Assembly (NCBI GenBank): GCA_030531135.1 | Contig: JAUNOJ010000027.1 | Coordinates: 1 to 12,705 of the forward strand | From: Sutterellaceae bacterium | Lineage (GTDB): Bacteria; Pseudomonadota; Gammaproteobacteria; Burkholderiales; Burkholderiaceae_F | Length of the DNA: 12,705 nt | Reading direction: 5' to 3' | Part shown: positions 1 through 7,667 of the stretch, piece by piece | Layout: every line of letters starts with the position of its first letter | How positions within the stretch are numbered: position 1 is the stretch's first letter | Notes under the pieces: generated by a model | Seen by the model: the letters and a program-made list of their open reading frames with translations, nothing else | The model's database searches: none | Told to the model about the DNA's origin: nothing | Made by a program: the position numbers and the translations under genes

Positions 1-2220
1 TGGGTACCGGGGCAAAGAAGGTGAGGTTTTTCACATTCGTTTCGCCCGAAGCCGTAATCGACACGGTGCCGTCGGCAGAGGTCGACACATTGGCCGTCAC
101 ATCGCCCTGACCGAAAGCGCGTGCCGAGACGCCTCGCGCCGACGCACCCTGATGGGTAAATTCCACCGTACCTTCCACATCGGTCAATGGCGGGATGGGA
201 GAGGGCATTGTGATGTCGTTGTCGGTCAACTTCACGGAACCCGCCACACGCGTGTCATGCGCGTGCAAAAGCGGAATTTCCAAGTGCAGTTTCAAGTCGC
301 CTTGGCCTGTGGCCTTGGTCTTGTCAAAGGCGTTGCCGATATAGCCGCCCACGGGGCTTGCTTCCAAATAATCGAACATGTCTTGCAGTTTGCCCAAGGC
401 CTGACCGTCCACGGTCAAAGTCGTGTTTTCATGCGCGGCCAAATCGGCAATCACGGCAGTCGTGGGCCCCACATCGGCTTGATAAGTTTTGGCCGAGTCG
501 GCCTTGACCGTCATCGCGGGACCTTCAAAAATCAGTCGCCCGTTAATGTCGGTCAAAAGCGGCCAGGAGGCGCCGCGTTCAAAAGAACCGTCGGCCAAGC
601 GTTTGTAAGAGGGCACATAGTCGATGGCGACGCGATTGACGGCCAAGTCGATCAAGAAGTGTTCTTTGGTCGGGTCTGTGGAGTTGCGCCACGGGAAGTG
701 ATCGAGTTGTCCGATAATTTCAAAGCGACCGTCGGAGGCCGTGCCTGCAACAAGTCCGGCTTGCAACCAATCCTGCGTGCCTTGTCCCACGACCTTGGGC
801 ATGTATTTCCAAGCGGCCGTGGCATTGGCGCGAGACAAGGTGCCCGTGACGTTTAAGGTGCCGGCGCCGCCCGTTGCCGACCACGATCCTTGAGCGGAAG
901 CCTTGGCATCGGCATTTTCGGCTTCGATGTTGTTAAAGCGCACGACAAGCGGCGCGTCTTTGGTGGGCACTGTCCAGGAAACCGAGCCCGTCAAGCGATC
1001 GAACTTCATTTCCGGCACCGAGAAGATATCCGGAATCGTCAGGGAACTGGCTTGCGTATCAAGCATCACGACGCCGGAATTCTGAGTGACCTCCAAATGC
1101 CCCGAGAAGTTGTCGATGCCCGGCACCATGGGCGAGCGTTTGCCCGCGCTTTGCGCATCGATCGTGATGTTGGCAAAGTTGCCTTGAATCTTCCAGTCGG
1201 CAGGCGCCGTGACCGGTCCCGTCCAATCCAAAGTCACGTCGTTGATGTGCCCCTTGGGTGAGCGCTCGCGAATCCAGTCGGCGATCACGCGCGGCAACGG
1301 CACCGAGTCCAAGGTGCTTCTTAAAACGCCCAAATCGACCGTTGTGATGCCGAGTTTGCCCGAAGCCGTTTGCATGCCCGTTTCGTCCAAGACGAATTCG
1401 CCGTTCATGTCGACGACAGGCAGCTCCTCATCGTTGATGTCGCGCGCGCGGAAGTTGTGCGCACTCACGCGAATCGTGTTTTCATCCCACGTTTCGGTCA
1501 AACGCGTCGCCACACGCTTATATTGCAAGGGCTTGACGCGCTTGGCAAAACGCAGCGTCACGTCGCGCAAAAACACGTCGCTCGTCAAAGAATTGATGCG
1601 CCCGTCGGAAAAGTCCATCCACATGCGCGCAGAACCCCGACCGCTTTCTACCACTTCGGAAACGGGCGTGACCACTTTTAAAAAACGTGCGATGTTGATG
1701 CGCGAGACCGCCGCATAGATTTTGCCCGTGAACTTGCGCCAGTTTTCCGGATCCAAAACCGAGGTCGAAAACTGTCCGCGCACGTCGATGGTGTTGTTGG
1801 TGCCGTCGTCGTAAATGCCCTGAACGCCGAAGCCGTAGTCGGTGAGGTTTTTGACAAACGTCAGATCGATGTCTTTGATCGTCGTGGTGTTGTCTTCGCT
1901 TTGGGTGAGATCCAAATAACGCACGGAGCTGTCCGTGATGTCGATGCGACCTTGTTTGAGTAACCAGGAGATGACGGCACTGTTGCCGTCATCGTCATTG
2001 TCGGAAGGTGTGTTTTCCAAAGCCGAGAGGTCGATGTCAAAGCCCGCAACGTCATAGTGCGTCTGATTTAAGCGCCTGACGGTCAATTCGGCATTTGCAA
2101 CGGTGAGGTGCTTAAAAAGCGGTTGACCGAAAATCGTGCGCCAATAAAACGTTGCCGTCACTTGCGGCAACACCAACACGTCCTGTGCAGGATGCGCCGC
2201 GTCGTTCCGCTGTCCGAGAG
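1..2220 (-). CDS. yhdP: YhdP family AsmA-like envelope protein, main body (5' end frame-shifted away, 3' end outside window)
   Basis: Seen: one minus-strand frame stays open, without a stop, from about base 2220 to the left edge (over 700 codons). It reads as a continuous YhdP-type protein of alternating beta-strand text, with stretches such as VLPQVTATFYW, GHINDVTLDWTGP, WLQAGLVAGTASDGRFE and VKNLTFFAP. Known: YhdP belongs to the AsmA-like/TamB group of long inner-membrane-anchored periplasmic bridge proteins that help move phospholipid to the outer membrane; full length is usually 1200-1400 residues. Inferred: this frame is the continuation of the N-terminal piece at 2112-2519, from which it is offset by one base. 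A caller that ignores the offset would probably start at GTG 2179, but that start has no ribosome site and falls in the middle of the conserved domain. The family call is firm; whether the locus is functional is not known. Confidence 0.85.
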
Positions 2221-2519
2221 CTCGATTTATGAATGCGAACGTCGCTCAGTTCAAGTTGCGGCCAGAACGTATCCCATTTCGGATGAATTTCTCCGATTTG
2301 AACCTGACTGTCCAAGGTTTTGGAAAGTGCGGAAGCAATGTCGCCCTTATAGCGATCGATTTGCGGCAACAAGTACCAGCGCGTTGCCAAAATAAGCGCA
2401 CAGAAGACGAAATAAAAAAGCGTGACCGCCCAGAATGCAGAAACAAAAAGTCCGCGAATGCGAGGATGCCTGAAGTAGGCTCTCCAACGCGTCGGGAAAA
2501 TTCTGCGGCTTATGCTCAT
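2112..2519 (-). pseudogene. yhdP: N-terminal fragment of YhdP family protein, cut off by a frameshift
   Basis: Seen: a basic start, then one strong membrane segment (LFVSAFWAVTLFYFVFCALI), then text typical of the YhdP N-terminus (WYLLPQIDRYKGDIASAL, HPKWDTFWPQLELSDVRI). After DVRIHKSS the frame turns into low-complexity, non-homologous residues and stops at 2112. The next frame takes up the expected text (AAHPAQDVLVLPQV). The switch needs one base to be skipped on the minus strand, somewhere in 2200-2235. I chose the ATG at 2519. A TTG in the same frame at 2552 would add eleven residues, but it has no ribosome site. The fragment would be a membrane-anchored stub if translated alone. The cause may be a true mutation or a sequencing/assembly error. 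Confidence 0.75.
2200..2235 (-). other. Frameshift site in yhdP (net one extra base)
   Basis: The codon register changes here: codons start at positions equal to 2 modulo 3 upstream and 1 modulo 3 downstream on the minus strand. Before the interval frame one carries YhdP text; after it only frame two does. No long homopolymer lies in the interval, and no stop codon or slippery heptamer suggests programmed frameshifting. The shifted reading continues for 24 codons or so before its stop at 2112. Confidence 0.75.
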
Positions 2520-2632
2520 CGTCTTTAAAAATTCAAACAATCGCTTCGGCAATCGAGGCGCTAAAATCCAAAGGTTGCCGATTGAAAAAACAATGTGTGA
2601 TTCACTCGTTTCAAGCGTGTGCTCGTCTCGGT

Positions 2633-2661
2633 TTGATTAACGCATTAGAAAAAAGTTTTAT
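2633..2661 (+). promoter_or_regulatory. Possible sigma70-type promoter for glnE
   Basis: TTGATT (2633-2638) and TTTTAT (2656-2661) are separated by 17 bp, each matching four of six consensus bases, in an AT-rich stretch between the divergent yhdP and glnE genes. Transcription from here would start near 2668. That would exclude the TTG at 2582 as the glnE start but allow the ATGs at 2684 and 2729. This is inference from motif match only. Confidence 0.35.
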
Positions 2662-2728
2662 CAGTCGCAATATAGCAAAAACCATGCTCGATCCCAGTCC
2701 GAAAGACGGAATTCTTTGTAAGAAAAAA

Positions 2729-5572
2729 ATGCCCGAAACCTACACTCAAGTTGCTCGCATGACCGATGATCGTCTTACCGACGCTTCGGCCTTTATCGCT
2801 CGAAGCCTGAAAGCCATGTCCTTGTGCGGCCAAAGCGAAGAAGAGATTTTAAGTCGTTGCCTCAATGAGCCCGTCACGCGCGAAGTGATGCGACAAAGGT
2901 TGGATGCGGTTACCGACCCCGAAGATTTGGATCGCGTGATGCGTATGTTGCGCCGCGAGGTGATGGTGTCCGAGGCCGGGCGGGATATGACCGGGCGAGC
3001 AGACTTCTTTGAAGTCGTCTCCACCATGACGGCCTTGGCCGAAGAAACGATCAGTGCTTGTGTTCGCGTACATTCCAAAAAGTTGGCCGAGCGCTTCGGC
3101 GTGCCCGTGAGTTCCGAAGGCGTCGTTCAGGATCTGATGGTTGTGGGGATGGGAAAGCTTGGCGGCGAAGAACTCAATGCCAGTTCCGATATCGACCTCG
3201 TTTTCGTTTATGACGAAGGCGGCGATACCCAACCCTTGGGCGAATATAAAAACGCGCGTCGCCAGATTTCCAATCATGAGTTTTTCGACAAACTCGCGCG
3301 CCGCGTCATTGCCTCTTTAAACGATTTGGACGGCATCGGTTTTGTGTTTAGAGTCGACATGCGCTTGCGCCCCTTTGGCGACGCCGGCCCCCTGGTTGTC
3401 AGCAGCGCCATGCTCGAAGAGTATCTCTATAGCGAGGGACGCGATTGGGAGCGCTTTGCCTGGCTTAAAGGTCGCGTGGTCAATCGTGCGGTTTTGGGTA
3501 ACGACGCCGACTTTGCGCAACATGTCGAAGGGCTTCGTCAACTCGTTCGCCCCTTTGTCTTTAGAAAGTACGTGGACTTTTCGGCGATTTCCGCCTTGGC
3601 GCGCTTGCACGAAATGATTCGAGCCGAAACGGTGCGTCGCGAAGCGGGCAAAGATCGCGGCATTAACGTCAAACTCGGCTCCGGCGGCATTCGCGAAATC
3701 GAATTCATCACTCAAACTTTCCAGATTATTCGAGCCGGTCGCGAGCCCGCCTTGCGGGGAAAAAGCACGTTGCCGATGCTGCAAGAACTGGCCAAGCAGG
3801 GGCTCTTGACCGTCGAGACGGTGGAAAAACTCTCTAACGACTACATCTTTTTAAGAAACGTCGAACATGCCCTGCAGTATGTCGATGATAAGCAAACGCA
3901 AATGTTGGCCAACGATCCGGCCGTCGTTGCCAATATTGCCGCCATGCTCGGCATGACGCCCGAAGGCTTGACAACGCATTTGGCCCAAGTCAGAACCTTT
4001 GTTTCGGGCACCTTTGACGGAATTTTCCATACCGAAGCGCCAAAGGAAGAAGACGAGCGCTGGCCGGCAGGGTGGAGAACGGGCGCAGAAAACCTCGTCG
4101 ACGATCTGGCCGAGACTTTAAAGGCTTTCGGAATCGAAGCCGCACAAGAATTGGCCGGCCGCATTCTCAAAATGATGCGCTCGCGTCTTTTGTCGGCTCG
4201 CAGCCAAGAGCCGCGCGATCAGCTCGCACGCTTTGTGATGCGCGTGGTGCAAAAAGCAGGCGACTGGGCAAAACTCAAAACTTCGAGCGTCTCGGCCGAC
4301 GTGGTCTTGGAGCGCTACCTGCAACTTCTCGAAGTCGTGATCGGTCGCCCCACTTATGTGGCGCTCCTGAACCAATATCCGGAAGCGGCCGAACGTGTCG
4401 GCAAGATGCTGGCGATTTCGCGTTGGGCGGGCGACTATCTCGCGCAACATCCCTTGGTGTTGGATGAACTCGTGGACTTGCGTGCGGTACGCATCGACGA
4501 CTATACGCCGGTCGATACCACGGCCTGGGTGCAGCAGGTGACGGCAAGAATCGAGTCGGCAGGCGACGATCGCGAGCGCCAACTCAATATTTTGCGCGAC
4601 GCGCACCACAGCGCCATGTTTCATCTGCTGTTGGCCGACTTGGAAGGGCGCCTGAGCGTGGAGCGTTTGGCCGATCAGCTCTCGGCTTTGGCCGATGCTG
4701 TTTTGACCGTGGTGATGCGTCTGGCTTGGGAAGCGATTGCAACGCGCCACTGCGAAACTCCGAAATTTGCCGTCATCGGCTACGGCAAGTTGGGCGGTAA
4801 AGAATTGGGGTACGCCAGCGACTTGGACTTGATATTCCTCTATGAAGACGATGCGCCCGAAGCAGAAATGAACTACGTCAAACTCGTGCGTCGCATGATC
4901 AGCTGGCTCACGATGCAAACGAGCTCGGGAATCCTTTTTGATATCGACATGCGCTTGCGTCCCAACGGGGAAAACGGCTTGAGTGTGTCTTCGATTGAAA
5001 TGTTCAAGCGCTATCAGCGAAACGAAGACGGCAACGGCGCCTGGTTCTGGGAGCACCAAGCTTTGACGCGCGCCAGATTTTGCGCGGGCGACCCCACGGT
5101 GGGCGAAGCTTTCGAAGCCGAGCGCAAGCACATTTTGATGTTGCCGCGCGAGCGCAGTCAGGTAGCGCGCGACGTGATCGAGATGCGCCAAAAAATGTTG
5201 GACGGGCATCCCAATTCGACGGAACTCTTTGACGTCAAACACGACCGCGGCGGTATGGTCGACGTGGAATTCATCGTGCAGATGTTGGTGCTCACCTTCA
5301 GTCACGCGCATCCCGAATTGACGAACAACTTCGGCAATACGCTTTTAACCGAAATGGCGGCACGCTTGGGATTGATCCCAGAAGATTTGGCCGAAAAGGT
5401 CGTCAATGCCTATCGTCACTACCGCAACATTCAGCGAGAGATTCGTTTAAGTCGCGGAGAGGATGCGCGCTCGCGCGTGCCTTTGGAGGATGTCAAGCAA
5501 GATCGTGACGCCGTGTTACAACTTTGGAACTTAGTGTTTCAAACGGATGAACCCCAGCCCAAAAAAGCATAA
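2729..5572 (+). CDS. glnE: Bifunctional glutamine synthetase adenylyltransferase / adenylyl-removing enzyme
   Basis: GlnE attaches AMP to, and removes it from, a tyrosine of glutamine synthetase in the cytoplasm, under control of PII proteins, so it tunes ammonia assimilation. Seen: two nucleotidyltransferase domains. The N-terminal adenylyl-removing domain has GMGKLGGEELNASSDIDLVF from about residue 140. The C-terminal adenylyl-transferring domain has GYGKLGGKEL then SDLDLIF from about residue 684. Each is followed by the family's DMRLRPFG/DMRLRPNG element, and helical regulatory regions lie between and after them. Start: the frame is open from TTG 2582, but the AT-rich 5' part is not family-like and a possible promoter lies inside it. 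ATG 2729 gives 947 residues, against 946 in E. coli. ATG 2684 is a second option. No strong ribosome site decides. The gene is intact and diverges from yhdP, an arrangement I recall from other betaproteobacteria. Confidence 0.95.
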   Translation: MPETYTQVARMTDDRLTDASAFIARSLKAMSLCGQSEEEILSRCLNEPVTREVMRQRLDAVTDPEDLDRVMRMLRREVMVSEAGRDMTGRADFFEVVSTMTALAEETISACVRVHSKKLAERFGVPVSSEGVVQDLMVVGMGKLGGEELNASSDIDLVFVYDEGGDTQPLGEYKNARRQISNHEFFDKLARRVIASLNDLDGIGFVFRVDMRLRPFGDAGPLVVSSAMLEEYLYSEGRDWERFAWLKGRVVNRAVLGNDADFAQHVEGLRQLVRPFVFRKYVDFSAISALARLHEMIRAETVRREAGKDRGINVKLGSGGIREIEFITQTFQIIRAGREPALRGKSTLPMLQELAKQGLLTVETVEKLSNDYIFLRNVEHALQYVDDKQTQMLANDPAVVANIAAMLGMTPEGLTTHLAQVRTFVSGTFDGIFHTEAPKEEDERWPAGWRTGAENLVDDLAETLKAFGIEAAQELAGRILKMMRSRLLSARSQEPRDQLARFVMRVVQKAGDWAKLKTSSVSADVVLERYLQLLEVVIGRPTYVALLNQYPEAAERVGKMLAISRWAGDYLAQHPLVLDELVDLRAVRIDDYTPVDTTAWVQQVTARIESAGDDRERQLNILRDAHHSAMFHLLLADLEGRLSVERLADQLSALADAVLTVVMRLAWEAIATRHCETPKFAVIGYGKLGGKELGYASDLDLIFLYEDDAPEAEMNYVKLVRRMISWLTMQTSSGILFDIDMRLRPNGENGLSVSSIEMFKRYQRNEDGNGAWFWEHQALTRARFCAGDPTVGEAFEAERKHILMLPRERSQVARDVIEMRQKMLDGHPNSTELFDVKHDRGGMVDVEFIVQMLVLTFSHAHPELTNNFGNTLLTEMAARLGLIPEDLAEKVVNAYRHYRNIQREIRLSRGEDARSRVPLEDVKQDRDAVLQLWNLVFQTDEPQPKKA

Positions 5573-5653
5573 AATTTCGGACGTTTCGTTGTGTTTGTTA
5601 AGGCTTAAAGCATAACGTTTTTCGGATATTCAAAAAAAGTAGGGAGAAAAGAA
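5573..5653 (+). promoter_or_regulatory. Intergenic leader of the M20 amidohydrolase gene with ribosome site AGGGAG
   Basis: This 81-bp AT-rich gap ends with AGGGAG at 5641-5646. It holds only weak promoter-like matches (TTGTGT at 5589-5594 with CATAAC 16 bp later) and no terminator hairpin after glnE. Co-transcription with glnE therefore cannot be excluded. Confidence 0.3.
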
Positions 5654-6757
5654 ATGTTTGATTATGACGTCGTGAAGATGCGCGAAGAACTTCACAAGAT
5701 GCCCGAACTCGGCTTCGAAGAAGTCAAAACCGCCGCCTATGTGGCAGAACGCTTGACCGAACTCGGTTACGAAGTCACGACCGGTTTGGGCGGTACGGGC
5801 GTGATGGGCGTGATCAAGGGCACCGAACCCGGTCCCGTTTTGATGTTGCGCGCCGATATGGATGCGCTGCCCTTTAAAAACGCCGACGGCTCGATCGAAC
5901 GCATTCACGCATGCGGCCACGACGGTCATACGGCCATGCTTCTGGCAACTGCCAAGGAGCTGGTCGGCAAGGTGCGCCGCGGCACCTTGAAGCTTCTGTT
6001 CCAACCTGCAGAAGAAACGCTGCGCGGCGCCGACGAAGTCATTAAGACCGGCTGCTGCGACGATGTGGAAATTGCGCTTGCCGCACACGTGCGCCCGATT
6101 CAGGATTGCACGCCGGGGCACTTGTGCGCGGGCATCATGCACCAGTCGAGCACCTTTGTGCAGATCGATATTCAAGGGCGCGCCACGCACGCTTCCCGCC
6201 CGCACTTGGGCGTGAACGCCGCCGAAGCCGCCGCTTTGGTGACCTTGGCCGTGTCGGCCATCAAGATGGATCCCAACAAGAAGTGGTCTTGCAAGGTCAC
6301 GAGCATCTATACGCCTTCGTCGGCTGCCAACATCATCCCCGATCAGGCAACGTTAAAGCTCGACGTGCGTATGCAAACGGACGAAATGATGACGGAAGCC
6401 CTTGAAAAGATCAAGGTTGCCGCCAAGGGCGCAGCCGAATCGATCGGTGCCACGGCCGAAGTTTCTTTGCCCGGCCCCATTATGCTTGCTGCCGTCTATG
6501 ACGAAGAACTCAAAGCCGAAGTGGCCGAATCCATCACCCGTTTGTTCGGAGCCGATCATTTGGATCCCGATTGCGGCGCGGGCGGCGAAGACTTCCACTT
6601 CTATCGCAACTGCAAGAAGCATCCCAAGGTCGCTTACTTCGGCGTGGGTGCCGGTTGCGCGCCGGGACTGCATGCGCGCGACATGCACTTTGATCCCGAA
6701 TACCTGCGTAACGGCGTGAAGGTCATGGTCGACATGGCTTTGAAGAAGGTGGGTTAA
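5654..6757 (+). CDS. M20D family metal-dependent amidohydrolase (AmhX-like)
   Basis: A cytoplasmic hydrolase of amide bonds in N-acyl amino acids or related small amidated compounds; the exact substrate cannot be read from sequence. Seen in order over 367 residues: the family N-terminus REELHKMPELGFEE (residues 10-23), RADMDALPF (66-74), HACGHDGHTAML (85-96) with metal ligands C87 and H89, QPAEE (117-121) with the catalytic glutamate pair, H145 as a further ligand, the lid domain with ATHASRPHLGVNAAEAA, the late GAGGEDFHF element, and a final LH pair (H340). The full catalytic set is present and the length is normal. The text AAHVRPIQD and SRPHLGVNA resembles Bacillus AmhX more than hippurate hydrolases, from memory. 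A good ribosome site AGGGAG (5641-5646) sits 7 bases before the ATG. No signal peptide is seen. A hairpin terminator candidate follows at 6810-6842. Confidence 0.88.
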   Translation: MFDYDVVKMREELHKMPELGFEEVKTAAYVAERLTELGYEVTTGLGGTGVMGVIKGTEPGPVLMLRADMDALPFKNADGSIERIHACGHDGHTAMLLATAKELVGKVRRGTLKLLFQPAEETLRGADEVIKTGCCDDVEIALAAHVRPIQDCTPGHLCAGIMHQSSTFVQIDIQGRATHASRPHLGVNAAEAAALVTLAVSAIKMDPNKKWSCKVTSIYTPSSAANIIPDQATLKLDVRMQTDEMMTEALEKIKVAAKGAAESIGATAEVSLPGPIMLAAVYDEELKAEVAESITRLFGADHLDPDCGAGGEDFHFYRNCKKHPKVAYFGVGAGCAPGLHARDMHFDPEYLRNGVKVMVDMALKKVG

Positions 6758-6809
6758 GTCGCGACTGTCGACATTGTCGTCACAAGCCCTTTGGCTGAAA
6801 TTTAAGGAG

Positions 6810-6842
6810 CAGGCAAGGACGTTGGCGAGACTTCCTTGCCTG
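6810..6842 (+). terminator. Perfect 10-bp hairpin with U-rich tail (terminator or leader attenuator)
   Basis: CAGGCAAGGA (6810-6819) and TCCTTGCCTG (6833-6842) are perfect inverted repeats around a 13-nt loop, followed directly by TTTGTTGTTGTG. The hairpin lies 52 bases past the stop of the M20 gene and 32 bases before the start of the next gene. It would serve as a Rho-independent terminator for the first gene. Because almost no room is left for a promoter after it, it may act as an attenuator in the leader of the second. The U tract is broken by G residues, so termination may be only partial. Confidence 0.6.
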
Positions 6843-6874
6843 TTTGTTGTTGTGTGTATGGAGAAACTGTTTGG

Positions 6875-7591
6875 ATGGAAGAAAAGAATCGATTACCTGA
6901 AAATTTTGATGAAGAACACGCCAAAGAAATTGTGAAAACGGTTTGGGCGCCGATCCGATGGGCGTTTCGCCTGTGTTTGCTCGTTTTCGGCATGCTCATC
7001 ATGACGATGGGCATTTCCTTGGTGACTACTGCCGATATCGGTACGACACCGATCAGTACCGTGCCTTTTACTCTGTCGGAAATGACGGACTTTACCTTCG
7101 GGCAAATGACCTTTGCCATCAATGTCGGCTTTGTGGCCGTGCAGCTGTTACTGCTGCGCTCGCGCTTTCAGCCGATCAACTTTTTGCAAATTCCCGTCGT
7201 GTGGGTCTTTGCCATGATGCTCGATTGGTGGATGGGAACGTTTCAGCGCGTGGACGTGAGCGAACTTTGGTTTGCCTGGCTTTTGAGCCTGACGGGAAAT
7301 CTTTTTATGGCGATCGGCATTTATATGCAGGTGCGCTCCAAGACGATCGTGCAACCGGGCGAAGGCATTGTGTTGGCCGTGTCTTTGGTGACGAAAAAAT
7401 CGTTTCCGACGCTCAAAATTGCCAACGACGTCTCGCTCGTGATTCTGGCACTTGCGATTGCCTTGGTTTTTGCCGGGCACCCCATCGGCGTGGGTTGGGG
7501 GACGTTGGTTTCGGCCGTATTGGTGGGACTCTTGATCAAAGCGATCGACAAGATTTGCCGTTTTGTGTTGCGCTTGGGGCCGGTGAGCTGA
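6875..7591 (+). CDS. YczE/YitT-like multi-pass inner membrane protein
   Basis: An integral inner-membrane protein of unknown substrate; the family is thought to be transporter-like but its function is not established. Seen over 238 residues: a charged cytoplasmic N-terminus of about 30 residues, then about five or six hydrophobic segments (near residues 33-50, 76-95, 101-117, 124-145, 177-195 and 200-220). The loop after the first segment, ADIGTTPIST, resembles the glycine/proline loop of YczE-type proteins. A second loop, TIVQPGEGIVLAVS, is of the repeated kind expected in this fold. Start: an in-frame TTG at 6836 lies inside the hairpin arm, would add an unlikely cysteine-rich leader, and has no well-placed ribosome site. 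The ATG at 6875 has GGAGAAA 8 bases upstream. The gene follows the M20 gene on the same strand and ends before a clear terminator. Assignment rests on overall pattern, so the family is likely but not certain. Confidence 0.75.
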   Translation: MEEKNRLPENFDEEHAKEIVKTVWAPIRWAFRLCLLVFGMLIMTMGISLVTTADIGTTPISTVPFTLSEMTDFTFGQMTFAINVGFVAVQLLLLRSRFQPINFLQIPVVWVFAMMLDWWMGTFQRVDVSELWFAWLLSLTGNLFMAIGIYMQVRSKTIVQPGEGIVLAVSLVTKKSFPTLKIANDVSLVILALAIALVFAGHPIGVGWGTLVSAVLVGLLIKAIDKICRFVLRLGPVS

Positions 7592-7616
7592 TGCGCTTTT
7601 GCCGGTGACCTAACGA

Positions 7617-7643
7617 AAAGCCCGACGAATTTCGCCGGGCTTT
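7617..7643. terminator. Bidirectional terminator between converging genes
   Basis: AAAGCCCG (7617-7624) pairs with CGGGCTTT (7636-7643). A further short inner pairing, CGA with TCG, extends the hairpin across a single mismatch. T-runs flank both sides, so the element can end the plus-strand membrane protein gene (stop at 7591) and the minus-strand prlC (stop at 7668). It is the clearest terminator in the window. Confidence 0.85.
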
Positions 7644-7667
7644 GTCGCAATTGGGCTCAACGAGCGA

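Noticed and set aside
152..1718. Several plus-strand frames of 100-234 codons over the first 1.7 kb
   Set aside because: They lie opposite a continuous YhdP reading on the minus strand and show no domain text or start signals.
2200..2235. Programmed frameshifting in yhdP
   Set aside because: No stop codon at the shift point, no slippery heptamer and no clear stimulatory hairpin were seen; the family is not known to use recoding.
4118..5311. A 397-codon open frame antisense to the 3' half of glnE
   Set aside because: It is a shadow of glnE codon bias: it is rich in His, Gln and Arg, has no recognisable domain or ribosome site, and glnE on the other strand has both catalytic motifs there.
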